Shown one piece after another: positions 27,394 to 36,656 of a stretch of DNA of 64,000 nt. The notes beneath the pieces are model-generated. The model saw only the letters and a list, made by a program, of their open reading frames with translations, ran no database searches and was not told where the DNA came from. Location: contig JAUZRY010000087.1 in NCBI GenBank assembly GCA_030949995.1, positions 25,839-89,838 of the forward strand. The letters are read 5' to 3'. The DNA is from Ardenticatenia bacterium. Lineage in GTDB: Bacteria > Chloroflexota > Anaerolineae > Ardenticatenales > Ardenticatenaceae. A program made the translations under genes and the position numbers. Position 1 is the stretch's first letter, and every line of letters starts with the position of its first letter.

Positions 27394-27583
27394 GGTTCTC
27401 CTCCTCCTTCTTTACAACCGATGCACATTACTGGAATGAGCATTTTTTAATAAGTTCCGGATTCCACCCCCTTTCTGCAACAACTTGCGAGGACTCCCTA
27501 CACAATACACAATTTTCCCCCTCACGGTTCAACACTGAAACACGCGGTCACAGCGACCGTCCAAGGAGAGCAGGTTGGGGTGT
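27394..27583 (-). promoter_or_regulatory. Intergenic region with CAGAAAGGGGGTG motif
   Basis: This 190-bp gap must hold the promoter of the binding protein. The 13-mer CACCCCCTTTCTG (27465-27477) also occurs at 23327-23339, upstream of the 869-residue binding protein. No clear -35/-10 pair was found. A short CGGTC/GACCG hairpin near 27546 follows the ATPase gene. Confidence 0.35.
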
Positions 27584-28594
27584 TCAATGCACGAGGTGGC
27601 AAGCCACGTAGTGGCCTCCGCCGGCGTCCTTGAATTCCGGTTCTGGGTCCTCACGACAGACATCCATAGCCAGCGGACATCGTGTGTGGAAGCGGCATCC
27701 CCGTGGAGGGTTGGTTGGACTCGGGACGTCGCCTTCTAAGATGATACGTTGCCGTTGGGCTTCGATTTCAGGATCGGGGATGGGCACTGCTGAGAGGAGC
27801 GCTTGCGTGTAGGGGTGCAGTGGGTGCTCATAAAGCTCCACGCGATTGGCCAGCTCGACAATTTTGCCCAAATACATCACGGCGACCCGGTCGGAGATGT
27901 GGCGCACGACGCTCAGGTCGTGAGCGATGAACAGGTAGGTGAGCCCAAACTGTTCTTGGAGGTCCTCGAGCAAGTTGATGATCTGGGCTTGGATGGAAAC
28001 GTCCAAGGCTGAGATGGGTTCGTCGCACACGATGAAATCCGGGTTGAGGGCCAAGGCCCGGGCGATACCGATCCGTTGGCGTTGGCCGCCCGAGAACTCA
28101 TGGGGATATCGGTTGATGAAGTACGGGTTCAGGCCCACAACGCGCAGGAGCTCTTGGACGCGCTCCCGTTTCTCCTTGCCCTTGGCGATGCCGTGCACTT
28201 CCAGCGGTTCGCCCACAATGCCTCCCACGGTCATGCGAGGGTTCAGGGAGGCATAGGGATCCTGGAAAATCATTTGCATGCGGCGGCGCATACGTCGTAA
28301 TGCCTCTCCCTTAAGGGTTGTGAGGTCCACATCGCCGAAGTAGACATGGCCGGAGGTGGGACGATAGAGTTGTAGGATGGCCCGCCCTGTTGTGCTCTTG
28401 CCGCAGCCCGATTCCCCCACGAGTCCGAGGGTTTCGCCGCGCTTGATTTCAAAGTCGAGGCCGTCAACAGCTTTGACATCGCCCACGTGGCGCTGGAAGA
28501 TGATGCCTCTGGTGATGGGAAAATAGACGCGCAATCCTTCAACACGGATCAACGGCTGCTCCCGTCCATTTCCGTTGGCACGCTGAGCATTCAT
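27584..28594 (-). CDS. Opp/Dpp-type ABC transporter ATP-binding protein (OppF-like)
   Basis: ATG 28594 follows GGGAGGAGGT; the longer frame is rejected. About 336 residues: Walker [15 protein letters not shown]-loop [15 protein letters not shown], signature [15 protein letters not shown], Walker B FIVCDEP, H-loop AHD, and C-terminal [14 protein letters not shown]. Together with the OppD-like gene immediately upstream it energises the adjoining permeases. Confidence 0.93.
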   Translation of the reverse strand: MNAQRANGNGREQPLIRVEGLRVYFPITRGIIFQRHVGDVKAVDGLDFEIKRGETLGLVGESGCGKSTTGRAILQLYRPTSGHVYFGDVDLTTLKGEALRRMRRRMQMIFQDPYASLNPRMTVGGIVGEPLEVHGIAKGKEKRERVQELLRVVGLNPYFINRYPHEFSGGQRQRIGIARALALNPDFIVCDEPISALDVSIQAQIINLLEDLQEQFGLTYLFIAHDLSVVRHISDRVAVMYLGKIVELANRVELYEHPLHPYTQALLSAVPIPDPEIEAQRQRIILEGDVPSPTNPPRGCRFHTRCPLAMDVCREDPEPEFKDAGGGHYVACHLVH

Positions 28595-28667
28595 ACCTCC
28601 TCCCTTCTTCCCGGCGTGCACATCACTGGGAACCGTCCGGCCCGAGGTACGCGAGGTGAACGCGCCT

Positions 28668-29682
28668 TCATTGAAGCGCAGCCGCCCGCCACGCTGCCAA
28701 CACCTCTTCACCCACAGGCTTCACCCAACACGCGGTCTCATGTTCGGGGCCCACTTTTTCCAATGGGGGATCCTCCTCGAAACAGCGTTCGATGGCAAAG
28801 CGACAGCGCGGGGCGAAAGGACATCCTTGGGGATAGTCAATGAGATCGGGGGGCAACCCCCTCGATGGGTTCCAGTCGTTCTCGGCGCTTCTCGTCCAAG
28901 CGGGGAATGCTCTGCAACAGGCCAATAGTGTAGGGGTGGCGCGGGTTCCGGTAGATGTCGGCCGTCTGAGCACTTTCCACGACTTGGCCGGCGTACATGA
29001 CGATGATGCGGTCGGCCAAGCCGGCCAGCAGGGATAAGTCGTGGGTGATCCAGATGATGGCCATGCCGATTTCGTCGCGCAGGCGTTTGACCAGCTCCAC
29101 GATTTGAGCTTGGATGGTCACGTCGAGGGCTGTAGTGGGCTCGTCGGCGATCAGGAGGCGGGGGTTGCACGCCAATCCCATGGCGATCATCACCCGTTGG
29201 CGCATTCCGCCCGAGAATTGATGGGGGTAGTTGTCAATGCGTTGTTCGGCGGCGGGGATGCCCACCATCTTCAGCAGCTCGATGGCCCGACGGCGCGCCT
29301 GTTGGTGGTTCATGCCCAAGTGGAGTTCGAGTGCCTCGGTAATCTGTTGTTCAATGGTGAGCACGGGGTTGAGCGAAGTCATGGGGTCCTGAAAGATCAT
29401 GGCCATGCGGTTGCCCCGCACTTCGCGCATTTCCTCCTCGTCGATTTTGAGGAGATCCCGGCCCTCGAAGATGATTTCTCCGCTGGTGATTTTGCCGGGC
29501 GGGGAGGGAATGAGGCGCATGATGGAGAGAACCGTTACGCTCTTGCCGGATCCCGATTCACCCACGATGCCCAATGTCTCCCCTTCGTCCACGTGGAAGG
29601 AGACCCCGTTGACCGCGTGAACGATGCCGTCTTGGGTGTAGAAGCGGGTTTCGAGGTCACGCACGTCGAGCAGTCGGGCCAT
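28668..29682 (-). CDS. Opp/Dpp-type ABC transporter ATP-binding protein (OppD-like, frameshifted)
   Basis: 337 residues after removing one extra base from the C run at 28857-28861: the N-terminal 270 residues end in [10 protein letters not shown], and the other frame continues [18 protein letters not shown]. Walker [16 protein letters not shown]-loop [13 protein letters not shown], signature [13 protein letters not shown], Walker [13 protein letters not shown]. The C-terminal Cys motif ([14 protein letters not shown]) of the family is thus present. Partner of the OppF-like ATPase. Confidence 0.88.
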
Positions 29683-29840
29683 ACGTTCCTTTTCCTTTCA
29701 GTGTACAGGCCACCGCGCCAAGGTGTCGGCCACGTATGATACCACACCTTTGCATCACGTAAAACTGGTTCACACGGGAGCGGTAGACGAAGGCAGGAGT
29801 CGGCTTCCGAGTGCCATGCGAGTGTGGTCCACCGGGTTTT

Positions 29841-30809
29841 TCAGCGCTGGTCGCGCGGGTTCAGGGCTTCGTTGAGGCCATCGCCGATGAAGTTGAAGGC
29901 AAACACGAGGGCTGCGACGATGAGTCCAGGCGCCCACAACATCCACGGGGCCGATGGTTTGCGCCAGTACTGAAAGTTGTTGATGATCATGCCCCCCCAA
30001 CTCGGTGTGGGCGGTTGAATGCCGATGCCGAGAAAGCTGAGGGATGCCTCTGCTAGAATAGCGCCTCCCATCCCCATGCTGATGGCCACGATGACCGGTG
30101 GTAAGGCGTTGGGCAACAGGTGGCGGAAGAGAATGCGATGAGCCGGAATGCCCAGTGCTTCGGCCGCTTCGATAAACGGCTCCTCGCGCAGGCTGAGAAT
30201 CTGGCCACGCACCAGCCGGGCCAATCCGGGCCATCCGACAGCGCTCAGGGCCGTGATCACCACGAGGAACTCCACGTATCCGCTGCGCACCCATGGCTTG
30301 GTCACCTCGAACTGCAGCAGCCATTGTTCAAAGCGGGGTTGCAGTGTGGCCGCAATCAGGAGGGCAAAGAGCAGGCCAGGAAAGGCGAAGAGCACGTCGC
30401 TGAGGCGCATGATGATCCGGTCCACCCAGCCGCCAAAGTATCCGGCCATCAGGCCGAAGAGGAGGCCTAACGTGACTCCCACCACCGTGGCCGAGGGGGC
30501 CACAATGAGCGCAGTGCGTGCGGCCCACACCAGCCGGCTGAACTGGTCCCGTCCCAAATCGTCGGTGCCCAGCGGGTGAGCCCAAGAGGGTGGCAACTCC
30601 ACTGCGTCCAAGTTCTGTTCGGTGTAGCTGTAGGGCGCGATCCAAGGGGATCCGATGCCTGTCACCACGAAGAGCAACGCGATCACCAGTCCCACCACGG
30701 CCAGTCGGTTGCGCCGGTAGCGGCGCCAGAATTCCGTCAAGGGGTGTCGGCGCGGCGGGAGGAGGTCCACACGCACGCCCGGTTTCATCTCTAACTGTGC
30801 CTGTGCCAT
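29841..30809 (-). CDS. Opp/Dpp-type permease, DppC-like
   Basis: 322 residues with a cytosolic N-terminal tail, helix 1 (LAVVGLVIALLFVVTG) and LGTDDLGRDQFSRLVW at the usual position. The coupling loop reads EPFIEAAEALGIPAHRILFRHLLPN; the end is FNFIGDGLNEALNPRDQR. Follows the DppB-like gene by 15 bp and precedes the OppD-like ATPase. The 158-bp gap before the ATPase shows no obvious signal. Confidence 0.92.
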   Translation of the reverse strand: MAQAQLEMKPGVRVDLLPPRRHPLTEFWRRYRRNRLAVVGLVIALLFVVTGIGSPWIAPYSYTEQNLDAVELPPSWAHPLGTDDLGRDQFSRLVWAARTALIVAPSATVVGVTLGLLFGLMAGYFGGWVDRIIMRLSDVLFAFPGLLFALLIAATLQPRFEQWLLQFEVTKPWVRSGYVEFLVVITALSAVGWPGLARLVRGQILSLREEPFIEAAEALGIPAHRILFRHLLPNALPPVIVAISMGMGGAILAEASLSFLGIGIQPPTPSWGGMIINNFQYWRKPSAPWMLWAPGLIVAALVFAFNFIGDGLNEALNPRDQR

Positions 30810-30824
30810 GCGGTGCCTCGCCCT

Positions 30825-31757
30825 CTACTCGTACCGAATGCGCGGGTCCGCCAGCGCGTAGACCACGTCTACCAACAGGTTGGCCAGCGTGTAGCTCACG
30901 GCGATGAGCAAGGTCAGAGCCGTCAGGATGGGGTAGTCGCGTGCTGAGAAGGCTCGAAAGCCCAGCCGGCCAATGCCGGGAATGCCGAAGATCGTTTCCG
31001 TAATGAAGGAGCCTGTGACGAGCCCGCCTAACATCAATCCGAAGATGGTGATCAGGGGGATGAGGGCGTTGCGCAGGGCATGTCGTCCCAATACCAGGAG
31101 TTCTGGCAGCCCCTTGGCGCGCGCGGTGCGCACATAATCTTGGTCGAGGACTTCGATCAAGTTTGCCCGGGTTTGGCGGGCGAAGACGGCAATGGGGCCG
31201 GCGCCCAGCACAAGTGCCGGCAAGATCACGCTGCGGCTGAATACGCCGTCCCATCCTCCTGGGGGCAGCAGTCGCACTTGATAGGAGAGGAGCCACAATA
31301 AAATGGGCGCCGTCAGGAAAGTGGGAAAGGAAATGCCCATAACGACGCCTGCAGTGGTCAGGTAATCGAGCAATGTGTTGCGCCGTACGGCTGCCAGCAC
31401 ACCTAAGGGAATGCCCACCACGACTCCCAAGGCGATAACTACGGCGTTGAGTTGGATCGAAACCCATAGCCCCCGCGCGATGAGCTTGATGACTGGCTGG
31501 CCACGGGCCACAGTGATGGATTCGCCCAAGTCTCCCCGGAGCGCACGCCTCACGTAGTCAATGTATTGGATCACCAGGGGACGATCAAGCCCCAGCTCGC
31601 GTCGGATACGGGCCACGGTTTCGGGATCACTGCGCTGGCCCAGCAGTTGCTGAACCGGGTCACCCGGACCGTAGACCCCTAACGCAAAGGTGATGAAGCT
31701 GATGATGACCAGCAACACCGGCAACCAGAGCAAACGGTTGACGATGTACTTGAGCAT
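30825..31757 (-). CDS. Opp/Dpp-type permease, DppB-like
   Basis: 310-residue permease beginning MLKYIVNRLLWLPVLLVII, with YGPGDPVQQLLGQ after helix 1, coupling loop QDYVRTARAKGLPELLVLGRH and GSFITETIFGIPGIGRLGF. Lies 14 bp after the binding-protein stop, so the two are co-translated without the intervening hairpin seen in the other units. Confidence 0.92.
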   Translation of the reverse strand: MLKYIVNRLLWLPVLLVIISFITFALGVYGPGDPVQQLLGQRSDPETVARIRRELGLDRPLVIQYIDYVRRALRGDLGESITVARGQPVIKLIARGLWVSIQLNAVVIALGVVVGIPLGVLAAVRRNTLLDYLTTAGVVMGISFPTFLTAPILLWLLSYQVRLLPPGGWDGVFSRSVILPALVLGAGPIAVFARQTRANLIEVLDQDYVRTARAKGLPELLVLGRHALRNALIPLITIFGLMLGGLVTGSFITETIFGIPGIGRLGFRAFSARDYPILTALTLLIAVSYTLANLLVDVVYALADPRIRYE

Positions 31758-31771
31758 ACCGTACCGCTCGA

Positions 31772-33478
31772 TTACCGCTCAACGCTCACGTATTTCAGCC
31801 GAGGTACAATGGCCGAGGGGAAGCGCATGTTTTTCACCCACGGCTTCACCAGCCAAAACTCCTTGCCATACCAGAGGGGCACGATGGGCGCATCCTGGAG
31901 GATGAGCGCTTCAGCCCGGCTGTAAAGTTCAAAACGCTTCTGTTGGTCCTGTTCCACGGCAGCCTCCTGGAGGAGTGCATCCACGTCGGGATTACAGTAG
32001 CCCAAGTGGTTGTCCTGGCTCTCACAACTGAAGAGAATCTCCAGGAAGTTCTGGGGATCGGGATAGTCGGCAATCCACCCGATGTCGTAAATTTGGTAGG
32101 GATTGGGCGTCTTGTTGATGTCGAAGAGGAATGTGGCCCACTCTGTCTGTTCGATGGCCACTTCCACGCCCAAGTTCTGCCGCCACATCTCCACAATGGC
32201 CTCGACCGTTTGGGGAGGTGCTCCACCCCGTCCTGGCACGTGGATGGTGATGTCCGGCAGTCCCTCAGGCCCGCCATAGGAGGAGTTGGCCAGGGCCTCC
32301 TGTGCGGCTTGGGGGTCGTACTCGTAGCCCTTCACATCGGGGTTGTAACCGGGCAGGCCCGGGGGAAGAATGCCGTGGGCCGGCTGCACGGTTTCGCGCA
32401 GGACCACACGGGCCAGGCGCTCCCGGTCCAAGGCCATAGTGAAGGCCTTGCGCACTTCGGGATCGTCAAAGGGGGGCTGGTCGTTGTTGAGCCCCAAGTA
32501 GCCCAAGGAGAGCGTTTCCACTTCCACCAAGTCTTGGTTCAGCGGGTCGCTGGGATCGAGCACCCGTTCGATGTCGGCCAAGCCAACAGGCACCACGTCC
32601 AGCTCGTCGGTCTCGTAGCGGGTCATGATGGAGCCACCGGCCAGCGAGTAGATCACCCGTTCGAGCGCCGGCTTGGGTTCACCGTAGTAGCGCTCGTTGG
32701 GGACGAGAATGAGCTCCTCGCCGAACGTGTAGCGCTCCAAGGTGAAGGGGCCGGTGCCGTTCGGGTTCTCCGCGGCCCAAGCGCGTCCGCCCTGCTCGAC
32801 CGCCTCCCGGTCCACCACGAAGGCTGTGGGATAGGTCAACTTGGCCAGGAAGTAGACTTTGGGCGCCTCAATGGTGATCTCCAACGTGTAGTCGTCCACC
32901 ACGCGCACGCCGTCCACCGAGTCCACCTGTCCTTCCAGCTTATCACGGCAGCCCACGATGTCCCCCAAATAGGTGTGGGCGACAGGGGATTGGGTCTTTG
33001 GGTCACAGGCCCGTTCAATGGTGTACCTGAAATCTTCGGCCGTGACGGGCTTGCCGTTGGCAAAGGTGACATCTTGGCGCAAGTAGAACGTGTAGACCGT
33101 GCCGTCGTCGGAGATCTCCCACCGTTCGGCGATGTCAGGTTGTACCGAAAGGTCATCGGGGGAAAGTGTGACTAAACCGCTGAAGAGCTCCACAATGTAC
33201 TCGGCTGAGGTGGCATCGCTGGCCAAGGCGGGATCCAAGGTAGGAGGATCAGCACCGGGTATGCGCAACACACCGCCTGTGGCCCCGCGTGGTGGGGAGT
33301 CGTCCTGTGGCCCAGTCACTGCTGTTGGCTGTGCTCCACCGGGGGCGAACGAAGGGGCGGCGTCCTGTCTGAAGAAGACGACAGCAGCTCCGGCCACCAC
33401 GACACAGAGAAAGAGCAACGCACATGCTGCTGCCACGCCGGCCGCCAGCCAGAACCAATTTCTGGAGGTGTTGTTCAT
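31772..33478 (-). CDS. Membrane-anchored family 5 solute-binding protein
   Basis: 568 residues. The N-terminus is a long hydrophobic segment (about residues 8-35) without a clear lipobox, so it is probably a membrane anchor. The fold is canonical: RIPGADPPTLDPALASDATS, VYTFYLRQDVTFANGKPVTAEDF, NGTGPFTLERY, VRKAFTMALDRERLARVVL, and IADYPDPQNFLEILF, a motif of the OppA/DppA branch. Heads the unit with two permeases and two ATPases. Peptide transport is likely. Confidence 0.9.
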   Translation of the reverse strand: MNNTSRNWFWLAAGVAAACALLFLCVVVAGAAVVFFRQDAAPSFAPGGAQPTAVTGPQDDSPPRGATGGVLRIPGADPPTLDPALASDATSAEYIVELFSGLVTLSPDDLSVQPDIAERWEISDDGTVYTFYLRQDVTFANGKPVTAEDFRYTIERACDPKTQSPVAHTYLGDIVGCRDKLEGQVDSVDGVRVVDDYTLEITIEAPKVYFLAKLTYPTAFVVDREAVEQGGRAWAAENPNGTGPFTLERYTFGEELILVPNERYYGEPKPALERVIYSLAGGSIMTRYETDELDVVPVGLADIERVLDPSDPLNQDLVEVETLSLGYLGLNNDQPPFDDPEVRKAFTMALDRERLARVVLRETVQPAHGILPPGLPGYNPDVKGYEYDPQAAQEALANSSYGGPEGLPDITIHVPGRGGAPPQTVEAIVEMWRQNLGVEVAIEQTEWATFLFDINKTPNPYQIYDIGWIADYPDPQNFLEILFSCESQDNHLGYCNPDVDALLQEAAVEQDQQKRFELYSRAEALILQDAPIVPLWYGKEFWLVKPWVKNMRFPSAIVPRLKYVSVER

Positions 33479-33567
33479 GGGCGCCTTTCCTCCTGACCAA
33501 GTTGTCCACGTGGGTTGCGTCCTCGAACGCGCCAGGATACATGTACAGAAACGTTGAGGGTGGCGGT

Positions 33568-33597
33568 ACTATAGCACACGGTCAAAGTTCATGTCAA
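33568..33597 (-). promoter_or_regulatory. Sigma70-type promoter of the transporter operon
   Basis: On the minus strand TTGACA (33592-33597), 18 bp, TATAGT (33568-33573). It drives the binding protein starting at 33478 and probably the following permeases and ATPases. Confidence 0.7.
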
Positions 33598-33636
33598 GTG
33601 GTCGGAAGGTCCTCTGGCCTTGCGCTTGGGCGCCAA

Positions 33637-33680
33637 TTGACACGGGCACATCACCGTGATAGAGTAAATGGTAGTTTACT
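33637..33680 (+). promoter_or_regulatory. sodA promoter with overlapping palindrome
   Basis: TTGACA (33637-33642), 17 bp, TAGAGT (33660-33665). A palindrome AGTAAA-N6-TTTACT (33663-33680) overlaps the -10 and the expected start site, a position suited to a repressor operator. The regulator is unknown. Confidence 0.65.
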
Positions 33681-33718
33681 GGGCGGAATACTTAACAATC
33701 ACCACGAGGAGGTGAACC

Positions 33719-34342
33719 ATGGCCCACACCCTTCCGGCTTTGCCCTACGCCTATGACGCTCTCGAACCCCACATTGATGCGCGCACCATGGAGATCCATC
33801 ACACGAAGCACCACCAAGGGTACGTCAACAACTTGAACAAGGCCATTGAGAAGTACCCCGAGCTACAGGATCGCTCCGTTGAGTCCCTGTTGCGCAACAT
33901 CAACAGCGTGCCCGAGGACATTCGCACGGCCGTGCGCAACAACGGTGGCGGCCACGCCAACCACTCCCTCTTCTGGACGATCATGTCTCCTAACGGCGGC
34001 GGCACGCCCACAGGCGAATTGGCCGACGCCATCAACACCGCATTTGGTTCCTTCGACGCCTTTAAGGAGACGTTTTCCAAGGCGGCCGCTACCCGCTTCG
34101 GCAGCGGGTGGGCTTGGCTGGCGCTCACCGGCTTCGGCAAGCTGGTTGTTTATTCCACGCCCAACCAGGACAACCCCTTCATGGATGGCTTCACGCCCAT
34201 TCTGGGCCTCGACGTGTGGGAGCACGCCTATTACTTGAAGTACCAGAACCGTCGCGCCGACTACATCGCTGCCTGGTGGAACGTGGTGAACTGGGAACAG
34301 GTGGCCAAGAACTACGCTGAGGCGCTGGCTGCCTTGAAGTGA
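33719..34342 (+). CDS. sodA: Superoxide dismutase (Mn/Fe family, Mn-like)
   Basis: Converts superoxide to O2 and H2O2. 207 residues from ATG 33719 behind GAGGAGGTGAACC. Metal ligands are His27, His82 (in HANHS), Asp165 and His169 (in DVWEHAYY). Gln150 in NQDNPFMDG occupies the C-terminal position typical of Mn-type enzymes, whereas Fe-type enzymes carry Gln in the N-terminal half. No signal peptide. Flanked by its own promoter and terminator, so monocistronic. Confidence 0.95.
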   Translation: MAHTLPALPYAYDALEPHIDARTMEIHHTKHHQGYVNNLNKAIEKYPELQDRSVESLLRNINSVPEDIRTAVRNNGGGHANHSLFWTIMSPNGGGTPTGELADAINTAFGSFDAFKETFSKAAATRFGSGWAWLALTGFGKLVVYSTPNQDNPFMDGFTPILGLDVWEHAYYLKYQNRRADYIAAWWNVVNWEQVAKNYAEALAALK

Positions 34343-34369
34343 AGCTATTCTGGGGTTCATTGAGGAGAG

Positions 34370-34407
34370 GGCGGGGACAGGGTATTCCTGTTCTCGCCTT
34401 CTTGTTT
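34370..34407 (+). terminator. Terminator of sodA
   Basis: Stem 34370-34381 with 34387-34398 (12 bp, two G-U pairs), 5-nt loop, then TTCTTGTTT. Confidence 0.8.
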
Positions 34408-34503
34408 GCTTCACAGCTCACACCTGTGGCCGCGCTCAGTGAGTGCCCCCGCCACCGTGATTGTGTGGACGGCCCCTGCGTTCCGTGGGGCTACATTCTG
34501 TTG

Positions 34504-35430
34504 TCAAGAGGAAGCCAGGAAGCGCTCCAGCATCTGGCGTGTGGGCATGGCAGGCTGCGCGCCATGTTTGGTGACGGCCAGCGCGCCGGCTGCCACCCCC
34601 CACACGAGCGCCTGGTGGAAGGAGCGGCCCTCGGCCAAGGCCACAGCCAAGGCGGCGTTGAAGGCATCGCCCGCTGCGACGGTGTCCACAGCTTGAACTG
34701 GGAAGGCCGGCATCATGCCCTCGCCGGCGTCAGAAGCCCAAAAGATACCCTGTGCTCCTCGTTTGATGATCACGGTGTTGGCTCCCCGCTGGCGGAACAC
34801 CCGTACTGCCCGAGCAGCTTCCTCGGCTGTCGTGACCGGGAATCCTGCCAGGCAGCTCGCCTCGGCCTCGTTGGGTGTGAGCACGTCGGCCAAGCGGAAC
34901 ACCTCGTTGGGCAAGCCTTCTCGGGCCGGAGCTGGGTCCAGGATCACCGGCACCCCGGCCGCCCGAGCAGCCTTGGCGGCTTCCAGCACGGCCGGCAGGG
35001 GCACCTCAAGTTGAAGCAACAGAGCAGCGGCGCCCTCCAGCCGTGGCCGCAGCCGTGCCACATCGTCGTTTCCCACTCGGCCGTTGGCGCCGGCCGCAAG
35101 TACAATCTGATTTTGGCCCTCCTGGTCCACCACGATGACGGCCACACCGCTGCGGACTCCTTCATCCACCCACACCCCCTCGGCGTTCACCCCGGCCTCA
35201 CGCAAGCCTGCCAGCAGAGCGCGGCCAAACCCATCATTTCCGACACGGCCTACCATGAATGTGGGCGCGCCGAGTCGGGCCGCCGCCACAGCCTGATTGG
35301 CCCCTTTGCCGCCCAGTACCGTGACGAATTCATGTCCCTCAACGGTCTCGCCGGGAACGGGCAGGCGGGGCGCTCGGATGACCATGTCCATATTGAGGCT
35401 TCCCAACACCACCAGATGTCGCCGGCTCAT
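34504..35430 (-). CDS. rbsK: Ribokinase (PfkB family)
   Basis: Phosphorylates ribose (or a related sugar) at O5. 308 residues from ATG 35430; a longer frame crosses into the divergent gene and is rejected. PfkB family hallmarks are GSLNMDMVIRAPRLPVPGE, GGKGANQAVAAARLG near the N-terminus, and DTVAAGDAFNAALAVAL with the catalytic Asp. The N-terminal GGKGANQA motif favours ribokinase over fructokinase. It is divergent from the GalT-like gene. Confidence 0.88.
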   Translation of the reverse strand: MSRRHLVVLGSLNMDMVIRAPRLPVPGETVEGHEFVTVLGGKGANQAVAAARLGAPTFMVGRVGNDGFGRALLAGLREAGVNAEGVWVDEGVRSGVAVIVVDQEGQNQIVLAAGANGRVGNDDVARLRPRLEGAAALLLQLEVPLPAVLEAAKAARAAGVPVILDPAPAREGLPNEVFRLADVLTPNEAEASCLAGFPVTTAEEAARAVRVFRQRGANTVIIKRGAQGIFWASDAGEGMMPAFPVQAVDTVAAGDAFNAALAVALAEGRSFHQALVWGVAAGALAVTKHGAQPAMPTRQMLERFLASS

Positions 35431-35455
35431 TGTCTTTCTCCCGTTTACAGGTGTT

Positions 35456-35503
35456 TTGACGGACGGACAACGTGGCGTATACTCCCCCATAATTGTAGCG
35501 CAA
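35456..35503. promoter_or_regulatory. Overlapping divergent promoters sharing a GTATAC -10 core
   Basis: Plus strand: TTGACG (35456-35461), 16 bp, TATACT (35478-35483), for the GalT-like gene. Minus strand: TTGCGC (35498-35503), 16 bp, TATACG (35476-35481), for the ribokinase. The two -10 elements overlap, so only one can be occupied at a time. Confidence 0.6.
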
Positions 35504-35541
35504 ATGCACGTCTGGAAACAGTGGGGAGCAGGGGAGAGCTT

Positions 35542-36579
35542 ATGGGTCTCATGTTCCGGCGGGAGCGGGTGACACACAGGATGTTGGACCCGCGCCAAGG
35601 CTTTCGCCCGCTCGAGCACACCCTCGAAGTGCGCTTTGACCCTCTGACCGGCCACTCGGCTCACATCGCCCACTTGGATGCCATCCGCCCTGTGCCCATC
35701 TCCCCGTCGGCCTTTGACGCGCCGTCCCGGCGGGCCACATGTCCCTTCTGCCCGGAGCGCCGTGAGGCCACCACGCCTCGCTTTCCGCCGTCACTTCTCC
35801 CCCAAGGACGCCTTCAGCGGGGCGAAGCACTCGTGGTGCCCAACATTGCCCCCTATGACCTTGTCAGCGCGGTTACCATTATGACGTACCGCCACCTCGT
35901 GCCCATCACCGATTTCACCGAAACCCACATTGCCGACGCGCTGGCCGTTACCCTCGACTTTCTCCGGCGCGCCCGCAACCATCTTGGACAGGACACTGTT
36001 GCTCTGATCTGCTGGAACTACATGCCTCCGTCCGGCGGCGGGCTCGTTCATCCCCACGTGCAGGCGCTTTTGACCCATTTTCCCGGCAATCGCCTGCGCG
36101 CCGAGCTGGAGGCTGCCCGTGCCTACGTTCGTGCCACTGGCCACGTCTATTGGGCAGCCCTGGTGGACGCTGAACGTGCCGCCGGGGAGCGATACATTGG
36201 TTGCACAGGAAGCGCTCATTGGATGGCGGCCTTTGCCCCAGTGGGCACACTGGGAGAAGTGTTGGGCATCTTTCCCGAGGTGGAAGATCCACATGTCCTT
36301 GGAACGCGCTTCTGTCGCGAGACAGCACGGGCATTTCTACGCCTCTTTCACTTCTTCCACGCATGGGGGGTGGGCAGCTTCAACGCGGCCTTAGCCCTGG
36401 CACCAGCGGGCTGGCCTGGGTGGCGCCCTTGTTGGCGCGTGGTGCCCCGGACTTATCTCAACGCCGAGGAGCGGCCGTCCGACACGAATGTCTTCCAAGT
36501 CGTGTTGCAGGAACCTGTCTCCAGCATCGTACCCGAGGTATTGGCCGAACGCGCTCGTCCTTTCTTCAAAGGAGAATGA
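35542..36579 (+). CDS. Galactose-1-phosphate uridylyltransferase-like HIT superfamily protein
   Basis: 345 residues from ATG 35542; a 400-residue extension upstream is antisense to ribokinase and rejected. CPFC (Cys67/Cys70) is the GalT zinc site, and HPHVQ (His170-Pro-His172) matches the active-site HPHPQ with Val for Pro; His172 would be the uridylylated residue. It lacks several GalT sequence blocks I would expect, so the substrate may differ from galactose-1-phosphate. Paired with a divergent ribokinase, suggesting sugar-phosphate metabolism. Confidence 0.6.
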   Translation: MGLMFRRERVTHRMLDPRQGFRPLEHTLEVRFDPLTGHSAHIAHLDAIRPVPISPSAFDAPSRRATCPFCPERREATTPRFPPSLLPQGRLQRGEALVVPNIAPYDLVSAVTIMTYRHLVPITDFTETHIADALAVTLDFLRRARNHLGQDTVALICWNYMPPSGGGLVHPHVQALLTHFPGNRLRAELEAARAYVRATGHVYWAALVDAERAAGERYIGCTGSAHWMAAFAPVGTLGEVLGIFPEVEDPHVLGTRFCRETARAFLRLFHFFHAWGVGSFNAALALAPAGWPGWRPCWRVVPRTYLNAEERPSDTNVFQVVLQEPVSSIVPEVLAERARPFFKGE

Positions 36580-36656
36580 GCCCGTAAACGCGCCAATCGC
36601 CTGATCCGAACTGTGCCCCATGAACTCAAGAGCGCTCGGACAAGGGAGGTGATGCC

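Noticed and set aside
34339..36579. 746-residue plus-strand protein
   Set aside because: The first ~400 codons are antisense to ribokinase. The GalT-like domain starts at 35542 with its own promoter.
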